A stretch of 64,000 nucleotides of DNA from Dipylidium caninum (GCA_017562135.1 QEYB01000180.1:62001-126000); one strand, 5' to 3'. Numbered from the stretch's first letter, positions 1 through 13,584 are shown. The notes: generated by a model from the letters alone, not told the origin. Translations and numbers: made by a program.

Positions 1-1662
1 GATTTACATTTTGAATAATAACAGTACCAAATAAAGTGCTGCGAAAAAAATACCCCAACTACTAAAACCGTCTCCTCCAGGAAGGTGAAAACTCTGAGAT
101 AACGCATTAAAGGACGAGTGTCTACCGATAAATGAGGAATATTTTGATGAGATGCTGCCAATAAGACATAGTGGGTGAGGAAGTTTTCACGGAACGCTAA
201 ATCAAGTAATCCAAGATGCAAATAATTGAGATATTAATGAATATGCTTAATTTTTAATATTTGAAGGCCTTTTAATAAGAGTTCACTAGCGTAATCAATG
301 AAGTTTTTAATCAAGTAATTAGTACGCAGTATGAAACAGCATCTGACTCGCCTCATTTTGGATATGTACAAACGAAGGATAAAAGAACTCGTAAACGTTT
401 TCCTCTAGATTAACAATAACAACGGAATTCTGCCACTGCAACGCAACGGTTGAGCAGTCAAGCCAGGCGATGGAGGAAGGGAGGATAGAGAGATGGCTGC
501 CGCTGCCGCTGCCCCCGACCCCCAGAGCCGCGACACGCCCAGAGAAGACGAGTTCCATGCGTGCATCAAGGACGGCACCTAGATTAGCAACGCGCAGTAC
601 GCCGCTATCTAGATAGAAGGCCACCAATTCCTCGTTAGGTGAGATGGCCATCTTATGGTAAGTCGAAAAGGGACTCTGGCGATCTCGATTCCGCACCTCA
701 ATCTGAGCATTGAAAAAGCGCGAATGTTTAAGGCGAACAAGGCACATAAAAAGTAATAGAAACACTGGTAATAGACCACAGGGTCGAAAAAATAATAATA
801 TTAGTTTAAATTTGATTCAATGATTAATACATCATCTTACAGATGTAAACCAATCAATTCAGCAAAAGGACAATTTTCTATTGCGTTAATATGAAAATTA
901 ATATAAGCCTAAATAAGGTCACAAACCTTCCTGGCCTTCCCCACGCCCATGCAATGAATATCCTTATTTACACCCAAAAGGATCCACGGTCCCTTGAAAG
1001 CATCTAAGTCACCGAGAATTGGTGACTTGACTACCTGCCAAACAAACGCCCCATTCAGTAGAGGCACTTCACTGGATATGGCAAGGATTCGGGGGCGTTC
1101 CAAACTGGTAGCCACAAAGATTTGCGAGTTACTAAAGATAGCGGCCACTGCTGTTCGCTGTATGCATTACAAGCAAAAACAACTTACATTGTCATAAGAA
1201 AAGAACTTTGCATCAATTATTCGGGCATTTTCTGCATTTTTACCAAAACCGAAGCGACGATTGAAAGTTCCGTTTAAGTTTAGTATAGTCACATAACCGG
1301 ACGACTGAATCACGGCCAGTTCTTCTGAATCGGACCAAGACACGGCAACTGGAGGTGCATCTTTCCACTAAACAATCGTTGATATTATTGTGTGAATTTA
1401 CAAACCAAATTTTCAGCGAGAACTTTCCCGGAAGCAGTGGTAATAATGATAAGAGAATTGCCCGTTTGTTTGGGTTTTTGAAGGAAAGCAATTAGACCGC
1501 CTCGGTCGCCGACTGCGATGAAGAAGTCATCGAAGTTCTGTGACTTGGTAAAGGCAAGCTTGTAAAGAGTAAGCCTCCTAAAATGTGTGTGTTTGCAGAA
1601 TTGTCTCTTTACCTGTAATAATTTGGACCAAGGGCATACCAATCATCGCTCAGTTGCTTCAT
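1..1662 (-). CDS. VPS16: VPS16 homologue, N-terminal part (gene continues past the left edge)
   Basis: VPS16 is a core subunit of the HOPS/CORVET tethering complexes that drive fusion at late endosomes and lysosomes. Five exons can be joined in phase on the minus strand: 1613-1662 (ATG at 1660-1662), 1406-1577, 1188-1367, 927-1157 and about 326-702. All but the last have clear GT/AG borders. The start reads MKQLSDDWYALGPNYYR, matching the animal VPS16 N-terminus. Later segments such as GDRGGLIAFLQKP and AVSWSDSEELAVIQSSGYV match the beta-propeller of the N-terminal half. Exon 5 carries MAISPNEELVAFYLDSGVLR. Its donor is uncertain; GT at 324-325 is possible. No following exon could be recognised in 1-320, so the C-terminal alpha-solenoid must lie outside the window. 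Upstream of 1662 is presumed 5' flank. Confidence 0.85.
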
Positions 1663-3087
1663 CTAAAGCAGAGTGGAGTGAAAAGAGCTCGAAAACAAAA
1701 ACAGTAAACGACGGGATTGTTTTGTTCTGAAAATGTAGAAGTTTTGAGAAAATACAGGAACAACGAAAACATATATTAATATGTCAGTTTAAAAAGCACG
1801 GAGGCCCAGCAGAATTAAGCCTTCAGGAGACAAGAGGACAGACTAGGCGGTCTGAGTTTGTTTACGTAACTTGTGAAATATAAACTTATAGAAATGACTA
1901 ATTCAAGAGTCCTCAAAGAATAAGTGACAAGCAATATTAGTTGTCTGAACAGATGTTTCGTCCGCTACTCATAAAGGCAAAATAAGCTCAGTCTAGTCGC
2001 CAGAAGACTAATTTAATACACACACTGTAAAGGTTATCATAAAGTAAAACATGACGTGAAATTCAGAATACCGACCGAAAAAGCGCTGCCAGAGGCGTGT
2101 ACACCCGGGTTGACTGATACCGCCCAATTAAGCAGGCTATTCTCGGTAATTTCTAATAAGATTGACATGAGTCAAAGAGTGCTTACAAAAGATAAATCCT
2201 TAGACTAGGGCTCAGCGAATAATGCAGCCCAATCCGACATGCACATAACATCATTTATAAAACGTAATCCTTAAGTGCAATCCGCATGAATGAATATTCG
2301 TTCTAATGATGCTCTACAGGGTACCATTGACAAATAGCTTCTATTAATCTGGTGTATTATGAGGAAACAAAATTTAAGGTGTATTAGCTGTAAATAATCC
2401 TCGCTAAGATACTGGTTTTTTTGTCTTTTTTTTTTACACCATCACTATTTGTACCATGTATTGTCCGACAATGCAACTTGGCGTGGAACTTACCTAACAG
2501 CAACATGCTTTCCATGCCGATTACAGTGATGCACTACAATCCGAAGTGATCGTCGAGTTAGTAGATGTGGATGTCGTGAGATGGCGGGCAGTTGAAACCT
2601 GACCAACTTCTTTTGCCAGTAATCCAAATTAAAGATGACGTATTACGCTTCTAAGTTAAAGGGAAAAACTCAGTGATATTTGTGTAGATTTTGCGCACGA
2701 CCAACACTCGTGCGTCGACAATACCTATGGCGTGTCTTTTCGTCACCTATTCTCTGGCAAGTCTTGCAAACAAAATACCGCTCAAACCCCAATTGTTATA
2801 CAAGACATCTTGTTACATCTAGCGTTGAAGCAGACTACTTGAGCAATGCACCCGCCATAACTAGGAAAAATAACCATAATGAACGTAATTTGCGGAAGAC
2901 GGTTGTAAGTTGGCTGCCACTTACCCAACCGCGCAAATCTCCCATAGTGAAGACAGGAAGAACGAGTGCACCAAACTGAGCATACTTCCTAGTTAGACTG
3001 ATGGGATTTAAAAAACATTGGACAGAAGGCAAAAAATGTAAACAAAAAAGTATTTTTTTTGAATCCATAGCCTTTAATGGGTACACA
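1663..3087. other. Intergenic interval between VPS16 and TRMT2A
   Basis: AT-rich sequence between the VPS16 start and the TRMT2A stop codon. Both flanking genes are on the minus strand, so this should hold the VPS16 promoter and the TRMT2A 3' UTR. Open frames at 2680-2979 (plus) and 2835-3086 (minus) overlap each other and resemble nothing I know. No RNA gene or repeat was recognised. Confidence 0.5.
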
Positions 3088-6000
3088 TCACAATGTAGTC
3101 TTTATTGGCACATCTCCGCTTCCATGATCGCAGTTCGAGGAAGGAAGACGCTTTAGCGATAAAACAACCTCAATGCTTGGCGTGTGAGGAAAGAGATCCA
3201 AGCAACTTGCAATAGTCGGCAGAAATGGGTCCCCAACGTATTTCTTTGAAGGAGGACGAGCAAACCTACGAAGTGAGAAAACCGTAGATTTAACACGACG
3301 TTATTATTTACCTGATACGATTTACATCAAGTTGAAGAGTGTTGTCTCGTGCTGCTTTTGTTAAATACATCTTGATGTCTCACCTCAATTTATTAAGAGT
3401 TTAGGTGAGTTTATTACTTTATTATAAGCTAATGATCGAAGTGTTCAGGCGGTCTTAAGCTCAGTTTTCAAGATTGTTCATTTCCTTTGAAATGTTTTAA
3501 ACAACAAAAAATAATTAAAGGATGTGCAAGTCAGGAAAACAAGTAACACATACGCTTCGAAGTTAGGTGTTGCCTGCAATAAGTCGCAGGCCAAAAATAT
3601 CAAATTCCGAATCCGCTCGCAACGACGAATAGCTTCAACTACTCCATGATCTAAAAGTAATGGAAATCACACGATAGTGGCTTCCAAAACCTTACACAAA
3701 TAAAAGCATAAAAGTGTGCGCCGAATGCTCTAGAAATAAGCCTATCTTATGAGATGTAGAGCTTAATTTGCCACACGGAAGCCTTTACGAATAACGCGGC
3801 AAGTAATATTCACATAACAACAGTGAATACATTTTTAAAAACGAAAAACGGTCGAGCTGAACTGAAAATTAATTTATTTCGTAGAGTAGACGAACAGAGT
3901 CACGTTGTTAACATGAAACATCAAGGCACCTGGGGCTAAAAGACGGTGAGTTGGATTGAAAACAAGAAAAAAGTTTATACTATTAGCCGAAAGAGATTAG
4001 TGGATCAATGAATAAATATTGCAGTAAAAGTAACTTCAATTCAACCAGTACCAAGATTTAGAGAAGCAATGTTTTTAAAATGCTAACATCCGTGGTTTAG
4101 ATACACCAAGGTGAACCTTCATAGGGTTTTTGCTCCAGCAGCTAAAGGATCAAGTTTTACAGTGCATTTATACAATAATTGACAATATTATACTCTGTTT
4201 TTGGACTAAAAGGATGCAACGTGGTCATTTTGGAAAAATTAACGTTTATGTACAGGTTTGATTAATTTACCAACGTCTTATTGCAAAACAAGAGTGTTGC
4301 TTACTAACACCGGCCCGTGGAGGATCCAAAACGGCTATTATCGTTTTATCTGCCGGTAAACTGTGTATAAGATCTTTCAGTACTAATTCAGCCCTTCCGA
4401 CATAGAACTGTGCATTTGTAATTCCTACAAAAAGAGGAATCAGGTTCAACAAGGGTGACGATGAAAAAAGACACATGATGGCAAGACTAAGGGCCCGAGG
4501 TGAATACTACATATTAATTTTCTTGTTGCTTTGAGCATAGCAACAACTCACCGTTTAGTTTTGCGTTGAATTTAGCGTTTTCCACCGCTGATGGGGTCAA
4601 TTCAATCCCGATCACTTTTTCAAAGCACTGAAAATGCAGACTAAGGGTTTTGTTTCCTTGTAAAAGAGCAAATGCCAAGTGAAACAGAATTTCCTACTTC
4701 AAAAGTGTTGTATAAATAAAAACAATAATTGGCAGTGAGTCAGCAGGTAGAATATACTGTTACTCACGTCGGCGAGACACAGTGCAATAGTGCCAGTGCC
4801 ACAGCAAATGTCTAGTAGGATGGCGCTTCTGGTGGACTTGTCCTCTTTTCGCTAGAATGGACTTACACCGCCTTCGTACCTCTTCATATAACATCTCGGT
4901 AGCAGGAGTGTTAACTGGGAATGTACAAACAATGAATCAGTTATATGGTTTTAATGGCGAGATAATCTACAATTAAGCTGGATGACTGGTGCAACATTAA
5001 GCGATGCGATAATTACTAATCACACTAGGTCAGCAAGCCACATAAGAGAAATAGTTACTGCGATTTACGGGGAAGGAAATAAATAGTAAGTACTGATCAT
5101 ACCTTGGAAAAAGGCATCGCTGGATATCACAAATTTAAGTCCACAACAGAGCTCCGTGATTGTCTGGAAAAGGGTAAATAAAGTAGGTCTGAATTGAGTC
5201 GATACGACGATGAAACAAGTAATCCGATAACCACTCGAAGACTCACCTCCTTGCCAAAAACACAAAGCGCCGTGGATGTTTCGCAAGGCGAAGAAGTACT
5301 GTAAAAAGTGAAAGTCTTTCAAAAAAGAGGCTAGTCTGATTCCTTTATAAGCATTAATCAGGCTCAGATGATCGCCGTTTTAAAAACTAAATAATTTAAG
5401 GAATATAGAAACCCATCAAGAGGTGTAGTAACAACTGACAAAAAGTCTAAAGACACTTTTGCGTATAAAGCAGACCGCTTTAGAAGAATAACTAAATAAG
5501 AATAAACAATCAAATAAAAAGCTAGATGGATTTTTTGCGCACCAATTGAGCACGACCAACAGAACAGAAGTTACGCCCATGGATCCGCCAGGTCCTCCAG
5601 GTTGGAACCACTGCTTCAAGACAGATTGTAAGTCTACCAGGTCCTCCTTTAAATATAACACAAGTACAAAATAAATTACCTGTCTAGTTAAGAGTTAAAG
5701 AAATGATTCACCGAAAACCCAATAAGCAGAGGCAAACACGCTGGTCCAAGAAAATGGATTAAGGCATAGGTGGTCAAAACTACCGGTATACATTCTTATT
5801 AGTGTCGCAAGTGCGATTCATTAGGTTTAGCATAATGCGAAAAACAAAGAGCGACATCCTAAATCAGAAAATATTCTAGTTTTCCCAAGGATGGAAAATC
5901 AACTACTAGCCCTGTAATGTACGAGTAATTGCTCACATCGGTAAGACCATCGCGCCTAATTTCCACCTCCAAAAGACAATCACCAAGACGTGACTCCCGC

Positions 6001-8431
6001 ACAGTGACAGCACACCAGTTGCCAGTTTTGTTTACCACGTCGTAGACATGCAGACGAGAGGCCACTCGGCTCAGTAGAGCTGCATTTTCATGCGCATGCG
6101 GATGGTGATAGATGGCGTCTAGGCAGGCCTGCATACTGTTCAAAACGGCGTGAGTGGTAGGCGAGAAGATGGGCGCAGCGGTAGGGTAGGCCACTGCTGT
6201 CGAGCCCTGTCTATACTTGCCCAGACGAACTCCCGCCACGGGACCTATTAATGGTGGGATGTGAATTGTTGCATTCTAAGCAGATTATGAAGCCGACCCT
6301 ATTGCCAATGCAACAACACAAACCTGATAAGAACCGGTTTTACTTGGTACATGGTTGTTGAGTAATGAGACTATATTTCTGTAAAAAAAAACAGAACAAA
6401 ACCGAGGTGCTTCTAGTCTTAACCACGAGCCAAAATTTAGGTAACTAACAAATATGTTATTTATCTTATTAGTACATAAATAACTCACTTTTCCCATTAA
6501 TATCCACACCGATTGTGAATTTGGCCTTATTTCGGTAACCGACTGAAAGAGGCTTTAAAGGACAAAGAACCATTTTCAGACAAATGAAAAGACCCGCAAA
6601 AAATTTCTACAATTCGAACGAAATGTGCTCACCCGCTCCCAATAGCTTATCCAGTTCACAGCATTCATTTGACTATAACAGTGTCAATCAATATGGGACT
6701 ACTTGCAGTGACATCGATCTACTAGTGGAACCCGAATCCTTGCCAAGAGCAAATATATATTTAAGGTGTTGTCGCCTTAAATAAATTCTTTTACCTAGTG
6801 TTAAGGTCTCCTAAGAAGCATGACACTAGTAAGGGCATAAAGATAAGTAGAGAAACCATGAATTCCGCAGACAGAAAAAACCCAGTATGGCTAGGCACGT
6901 TTATAATGCATGAAGCATAACTTACGGAAGGCGTAATTGGACAAAACTCTTGATCCAAAGAGCCTCCGGCACTTGACACAAATCTAGAAAAGAGCTATGA
7001 ATTTACCGTAAAGCGACAGAGTAAGAAAAATTCGAAAAGATTTCCCACATACCCCGACTCGAGACAGGAGTCACAATAGTTGGTCTTATTTACACTCCTC
7101 ACGGCATTTCGAACTTTTTTCAAGCAGTCAATAGCATTTTTTGCCTTTATTTTCAACTGATCAGGATTGTACGTCACCTTATAAAGGGGCGCGACACTGA
7201 AAATTGGACTACAATCAAGATTTTTGTTAAAATAGGTTAAACACTTGCTTAATTTGCACTCCCCAAAACTTGGCCTAACAAAAGGATACAGTATGAAGGA
7301 TGTAAACCAAGCCCAAAAGGACGATATTGCAGGAATGGGATGGAACATACTCAACCATCATCGTCAGCTCATTGGCGTCGGTAATCATCTTCTTCTTCTT
7401 TAAGAATGGTTCGTAGTCCCCCTTTCCACCTTCCTTAGATTTCGATTGAAGTTTGCTCAGTAATAAGGGATCCAACGCAGGCAAAGGTACCTTTGCACAA
7501 TATGCATAGAAGATATAAACAATAGCAGCGTTTAAGATAAGAGCTATTCATAATATTACTAACAAGAGAAATATTTTAAAAAATCCACATAAAATAACAG
7601 TGAGTATATTACTTTGGCTTCAAGAGATCTTCCCTTGAAAACAAATCCGTCCAGTTTCCCGACTGCCTCGTCCCTATCTTTAGCGGACCTCCAAGATAGA
7701 GTTGGTTGATTAAAAGAAGCCAAATTTTAACATAAAAGCGTATTAAAGTAAAAAAATTCTAAGGTCGTTTAAAAGGCGAAATAGTCAAAATTCTCGAAAA
7801 TCCACTAATGCTGGCATGTTATTTGAATGGTTAAAAATCAAGAAAATATGGGTTTAGGATTTCACCGCTAAGTCAAAAAATAAGAAAAATATTCAAGTAA
7901 AAATAATTGAATGTACCGAAATGTAATAAAGAAAAAACCTCGATTGACAGGTTTGATCTTTGACGTGATAAAACCACGGGATTGAAGAAACTTTTTCATT
8001 ACCTAAAGTCGAAACGTCAAAGAAACTCCCGACATTACTAATATCCATGACATAAGTGCAAGTAAGACACTGATTATAAAAATAAGCAAATAATTCAAGG
8101 AAATACGGCCATTTTTGGAGATGTATACGGTGCAAACACAAAGTTGGGTGATTGAGGAGGGCGATAGAACCAGTGAAAGCACCTTGACAGTCACATGTTT
8201 GTTGACGTTGCCAAGCTGAATTTTAAATTGTTCACGAGATGTTTCTCCGCTAACTAAATCTTCACTAAAGCAACCGGTTGCGGAACATGGTGAGCGAAGC
8301 GTATTGGATGCGTTACGCCGCTTTTTCTTCCAACAAACGCAACTCGTTCCAGCATCAGTAGGCGATATAACCTCGTATCTATCGGCCGATGATGTGGATG
8401 CCAAATTACCTTGGCGTTCAGGGTTGGGATC
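3088..8431 (-). CDS. TRMT2A: tRNA (uracil-5-)-methyltransferase, TRMT2A type
   Basis: The enzyme methylates C5 of a uridine in tRNA using S-adenosylmethionine. Exons, 5' to 3': 8183-8431, one at about 7933-8005, a poorly resolved piece near 7780-7830, then 7613-7688, 7351-7490, 7053-7196, 6926-6983, 6489-6552, 5937-6244, 5543-5646, 5247-5298, 5103-5163, 4869-4914, 4768-4828, 4552-4627, 4305-4424, 3554-3650 and 3088-3265 (stop TGA). Domain order: N-terminal RRM (SAKDRDEAVGKLDGFVFKGR at 7613-7688), core entry GYRNKAKF and VRLGKYRQGSTAVAYP, GLKFVISSDAFFQVNT, the SAM-binding LLDICCGTGTIALCLAD, VIGIELTPSAVENAK, catalytic region VLDPPRAGVS, and C-terminal DLFPHTPSIE. This order matches vertebrate TRMT2A throughout. 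In the region of the catalytic cysteine the sequence reads IFLACDLLQ where the family has VSCNPR; the cysteine is kept. The start codon is not settled: the 8431 exon follows an acceptor, so a first exon upstream is likely. The intron at 4829-4868 is only 40 nt. Confidence 0.9.
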
Positions 8432-9812
8432 CTAAAGAAAAAATATACCCTCAATAATTGAATTCCACTGTCGCCGAAAGCCGTGAAAAATGAAACAGCA
8501 GAGGGTTTGTCGAGAGAATATATTCGACAAGATATTGTAGAACAAGTCCACAAAAATAAAAATCAAAGGCCTTGTTGGAAGCTGCCTTAAGCTGTTATCC
8601 AAGGGAAGTGGATTCTCTACGTCTCAAAAGACGATCTCGGCGCCAATGGCCCGCATTGACATCTGAATTAAAAACGACTTTAACGAACAAGTGTTAGAAG
8701 AAAGCTCGGGAAATAGAGACCCCAGATCGTCAGAACACGACGAATATCGAGCCTGAGTGAGAAGTTGGGTTAACGCGTGCAGATACATATAAGCAAACCA
8801 TGCGATATTTTACCACAGTGCTTGAAAAGTAAATCTACTATCACTCATAACTTTGTGGTTATGGTGGCAATTAATCAATATCGTCACAGAGCAACTACTC
8901 ATTATACATTTCCTCCTCATGGATTTTAACATCTGTAACTTTACAATCTATATTTTTGAGATTCTCGTATTTTACTTTACCAATCACACATTTTGGCAAA
9001 CTTTCAATAAAACACCGTTAATCAGTTATTTTCTGCACCACATCAGACCTGTGCAGAAGCAAACTTTCATACCGACATAAACGGACTGTCCAAGACCGAA
9101 ATCTAAGACCAAATTCAGACATATGGAAACAACTTACTAAAAGGCAACACACCCAATCCCGATTCCCCCCTTCTCTTTTGACTGTACATTGCTCTTCATC
9201 TGCTGAAAAATACTTAGGACTCCAACTGTTTCTGCAAATATAGACCCACCAACCCTTTGATTCTGATCGGAGATTTACTACCTCTGACGACAACACCACA
9301 AACTTCAGAATAAGTGATTTACCCACTAAACCACTGTCATGAATTGAGCATTAATTCATGGACGAAAACAGCACACCTACGCCCCATAACTACCACCTTT
9401 ACCATCTATTTGCGGCCTATTCACTCGTAACACAAAGTGGGTCACAATTATCGTAAATAGACTCTGAAATCTAACAAGATCTAGACGTCAGAAGTCATGC
9501 TAATGTCGAAATCTTCCAAATCTACCGGGGCCCGCCCAAGGACGAACAAATGTCAAACAACTATAGCTCAATAACTTTAAGGCTGAGGAATCAAGTGATA
9601 ATGTCCTCCCTCAGTAGTAAATCCGAAGACTTGAAGTCACTCGAAAAAGATATCAACATACAAGAAGTGATGCACGAGTCTCCGTATTAAACACGCGCCA
9701 CCCCAATTGACAAGCTCATGAGTTTTGCTAATGTCAGCGAAGACGCAGAATCAATAAAATATGAAATGAGGAAGTATGGATAAGGGAGTAGAGAGTAAAA
9801 GAAAAGGATGTC
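8432..9812. other. Intergenic interval between SIAH and TRMT2A
   Basis: AT-rich DNA downstream of the SIAH stop and upstream of the first recognised TRMT2A exon. It should contain the missing TRMT2A first exon and promoter and the SIAH 3' UTR. An open stretch at about 8445-8553 on the minus strand could be part of a 5' exon, but no ATG and no similarity support it. No repeat or RNA gene was seen. Confidence 0.4.
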
Positions 9813-12517
9813 TTAGCCCCATGCTGAACCAGAGCCTCCGACGGTAGGTCCAGGACCGGAAGCTTTCGTCCCGCCTCCACCACCAACAGCGTTAACACGA
9901 GCGCGAGAGATGGTCACGTTGATTCCAAGACTGCCGTCGTTTGAGAACAATTGGGCCATATTGGAATCAAAGACCAGGCAGTCGGAGACAGCGATTGCTG
10001 CTTGCACGCCGTCGTCAATGCTCTGTGGCGTCGCCTCCCAAGTCAGACGCCGTGTAGATGCTGTCAGGTCAAGTCTGCAAAATACCGAATTTACGAAACA
10101 ACACGAAGTATTTCTTTACATCATCTATTAACACTAAGGTATTGTTAATGAAGAGCCCGAAACCTACTAATATTGACTAATTGCGCGAACACAAACTACT
10201 AGGAATGTGAGTAGTAGGTATATACTATTCTCGCGAGATTTTAACAAAGCCAAAAACCTATTGAGAAAATAACATGATTTACGCGTTAAACAAAACTGGG
10301 GCTTCGATGCTCATTCTAATTCATTTGTGGACTCTTTTCCAATAGAAAGCCAAAAGCGGTCAAATATGAATCAATATTGTGAATAAGGCAGAGCTTACTT
10401 GTACACGAATTGGTCCGCTTGTTTTTTGGTACCGATAAGGAGGACAAGAGCGAAAAAAAATTGATCGGGAGGCACTCGCTCCTGCTTCTCCAGGACCAGC
10501 ATGAAATAATGCCCGAAACATGACTGCATCATCACCCAGTCAACGGCGCCGGCCAAGGTGATATCGGTCGCCAAGAACACTATATCCTCACCTATATTGC
10601 GTTGTACGGTGAAGAGTGCAATTTTTCGAAATAAAACAAATTTCGCCAAAAAACATAACAAATTTGGCATTAAATGCAATACCTTGCAACGTAGTAATAC
10701 TCTTGTGACTCTGCAGAAGATGAGGCATAACCTGATCAAGTTTACCAATCCATTGACATGAAGTGCCTGGACAGGGACAGCTATAAGTGCTACAAAAAAG
10801 AGGAAAATGGTTCAATAGCCTCGAATACATTGACGTTAAGGTTTTAGCATATTAGAAAATATGCCTAGTTATATGCGTCATACTCCGTTTTTTAAACTGA
10901 AATAACGAATGTAGCCACATGTCGACAATGGGTGTTTGAATCGAGAACGCACGAACTGATTAAAGGCGAGAATTTAAAAATGGAAAGGTTAGCTCACCGA
11001 TGCTTACAGACATCTTCGTGTTCCGCTTTCGCTGTATAATGAAAAGTCTTCGTACAACCAGTCAGAGCGTATTTGCAAGGAAAGAGAATACTGGCAGCCA
11101 ACTTCTCCATAGCCAAGTTGCGGATATTTTCTGAGAAGCAGAGTGGATAGTTGTGTGGTCATTGTCACGTGATTAATAAAACAACAGGCGTGCATTTGGG
11201 ATGTATTGCAATCTTATGACGTGCACCTCGAACATCTTTAGTGGGAGTAGACATACCCTTCTGTTAGGTTAGACCAGATCTATCCACCTACTTTGGATAA
11301 ACAATGAACAAATGGTGGAAAACTGTTTCGGGAGACTACCTACATTAATGCACCGCAGTACAATAACAAAGAAATAATGTGAACTTACAGTCAAATCAAC
11401 ATCATATTGGGGTACCAACATTTTAAAGGGAAGAAAAGTAACAGAATCAAACGGTGACAGGAAATGGCAAACAAGACAAATATTAAAGGCAAAAGGCTGT
11501 TCAGGTTACTAGTGACTTAGCCTGATGGAAAAGCAAGGATTGCAAGGGTAACATTTTTATTCTAGTGGTTTGTGAAAAACGGTTTAACCAATGTAGACAG
11601 TTGCTAAGCTGGTACAAGGCTTTGGCGATCTAATCAAATTTGGTCTTTTCGACACTTTTGAGGAAGAACTAAAAATTTTAAATAGGCATATGTATGGTAC
11701 ATGTTATCGACAATCAGAAAAGTAAGATACTATTGTAATGCGAATGCTGATTTCAATAACACAATAAATTAGGAACTAAAACCGTATCGATGATCCGAAA
11801 TTGGAAGATAAAATTCAGTACCTTCGCTCAACAAAAGCAAGATACTTTCGCAATGGCTCAAAGAGTAAGTGACGCGATGAAGAAAATACTTGTTCAGCAT
11901 CAATAGAATGTGGTAGCGAGTGTCAATAAAAATAGATCAATTCTTAACTACATCTTCAAGTTGCAGAAGTGAAAATTAAAATGATCTAGCCGTTTTTTCC
12001 TACCGAGGTTTCCACGACAAGCAGGGCAAGAGGAGAGTTTGCTACGACAACTGGTACAGACGATATGACCCCTCTGGCACTGCAAAATCGGTGGTAACGC
12101 GAAGTCCATGCAGACGGGACACTCGAAAAGACTGAGAAGGTCCATGGAGTTGATGGGAGCTGGAGGGTCACCACCACCACCAGTAGGTGGGGGCCTCTCT
12201 GGACCGTTCGGAAGTACAGGAGTGGCTGTGATGGGAGTGACTGAAACAGATGCTGGATGACTGACTCCAGTCGGGCCACTACCGCCCCCGCCAGCACTAA
12301 CGCCAGTGGCATTGACACCGGCATCTGATCCCGACGAATCAAAGTCGAAGAGGGCTGCAGATGCAGCTGGACGTTGTGGGGTAGACGAGGACGCTCCTAC
12401 AAAATGTCTCTCCATGGCGGCGGAGACATTTCGGAGGGAAGTGGGGCGAGCGGATGGCTCCGCCACAACCACCGAAGTTGGCCGCTCCGAGGTCGTGTGA
12501 GAAAAGGATGAACTCAT
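9813..12517 (-). CDS. SIAH1: SIAH (seven in absentia) RING E3 ubiquitin ligase
   Basis: SIAH proteins attach ubiquitin to signalling and transcription factors for proteasomal destruction. Five exons join in phase: 12004-12517, 10998-11130, 10683-10789, 10399-10591 and 9813-10074, giving 402 residues. Order: a long Ser/Gly/Pro-rich N-terminal extension of about 125 residues; RING finger [18 protein letters not shown] with the remaining cysteines in [34 protein letters not shown]; zinc fingers [38 protein letters not shown]; substrate-binding domain [20 protein letters not shown]; and the diagnostic end [20 protein letters not shown]. The vertebrate protein has about 282 residues. The extra length is the N-terminal extension plus a Gly-rich tail after [14 protein letters not shown] at 12515-12517 is the first in the open exon; an internal start nearer the RING cannot be excluded. 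The symbol denotes the family; SIAH1/SIAH2 orthology is not resolved. Confidence 0.96.
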
Positions 12518-13584
12518 AGGAACTAAAACGGAGCACCTAAAACTATTGGTTGCAATTCAAAGAGCCTTAATGATCATGCAAAACGGCAGATAAGGACAAG
12601 CAAAGATAAATTAAGGGAGAAACGTAAGACAAAGACTCAAGTAAAAACCGGAGAATATATCCGAAAGAACGAGGTGAAATCTCTATCCTAAAACAACCAA
12701 AAAACTAAATGCTAGTACAGCTTCGTCAAGTCAGTGACAATAAAAATAAAATTGTAAAAAGAAAGGAGGCCAAGAAAAAATATCAGTGTCACCACAGAAT
12801 ATACAAAAAAATATTCATACTGTAAGAATCAAAAGAACAGCAGACGGCGTTGGAAAGGCCAAACAATATGGGTAAAGTACCGGTAAGAAAACAAAACAGT
12901 GCTGCATAGAGAACAAATTGGAAAAAAAATCAAAACAAAATTAGGAGTGGACAAATAACTTTCACACAAGAAAGCACATATGAAGCTAAAAGAAACGACA
13001 GAAAAAAAAAAAGAAAACCAGGAAAATAAAGGGTACAAAAGGCTTGTGGAAAAACTAAAACTGGCAAAAAAAAAAGCAGCCAAACAAAATAGAAAAACAC
13101 GAACAAACAACACGAAACACATGAATATGCGATTGAAAGACATGGTGGTTACGCAAAAAATAACAAAGAGAAGAGTAGAAAGAATGGAAAATTGGACGAA
13201 TCAATGCAAACACGCACAGCTAAAAAAATTTGTATGAGACGCCAATAGGAAAAAAAGTAAAACAAATTACATAAACATATTTAATCAAAACAAATATTAA
13301 ACAAGAGGGAAATAAACTAGGAAGCGTGTTCAAAAGAATAACAAAGAAAGCTGAGACGGGCAGGAGACACCACGCAAGAGTGAGAATTGACTAAAAGCTA
13401 AAAAAGGCGGAAAAAATCGATCCGAAAACAAATAATTTAAAACAATGACCGCGATGGCTACGCCAGAATATAATTAGGGATTTATTGAAGTCGCATAAAA
13501 TGTAGAATTCAGCTTAGTCTACGGGAACACATAAACAGAAAGGATGAGCATCCGAGCCCGGCGCGGGTGTGTAAAAAGGAGAAA
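12518..13584. other. Purine-rich 5' flank of SIAH
   Basis: From about 12600 to 13500 the plus strand is strikingly rich in A and G with few T. This produces a spurious lysine-rich open frame at 12980-13237 and a phenylalanine-rich antisense frame at 12829-13143. Neither looks like a protein family. The interval ends at the outer boundary of the left inverted-repeat arm. It probably contains the SIAH promoter. Confidence 0.4.

Noticed and set aside
8254..8553. Minus-strand frame as the first coding exon of TRMT2A
   Set aside because: No ATG in frame and no similarity. The recognised exon begins at an acceptor at 8431, so the first exon remains unassigned.
12980..13237. Lysine-rich open frame that could be a small basic protein
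   Set aside because: It follows from the purine-rich strand; the antisense is equally open, and no splice or start context supports it.
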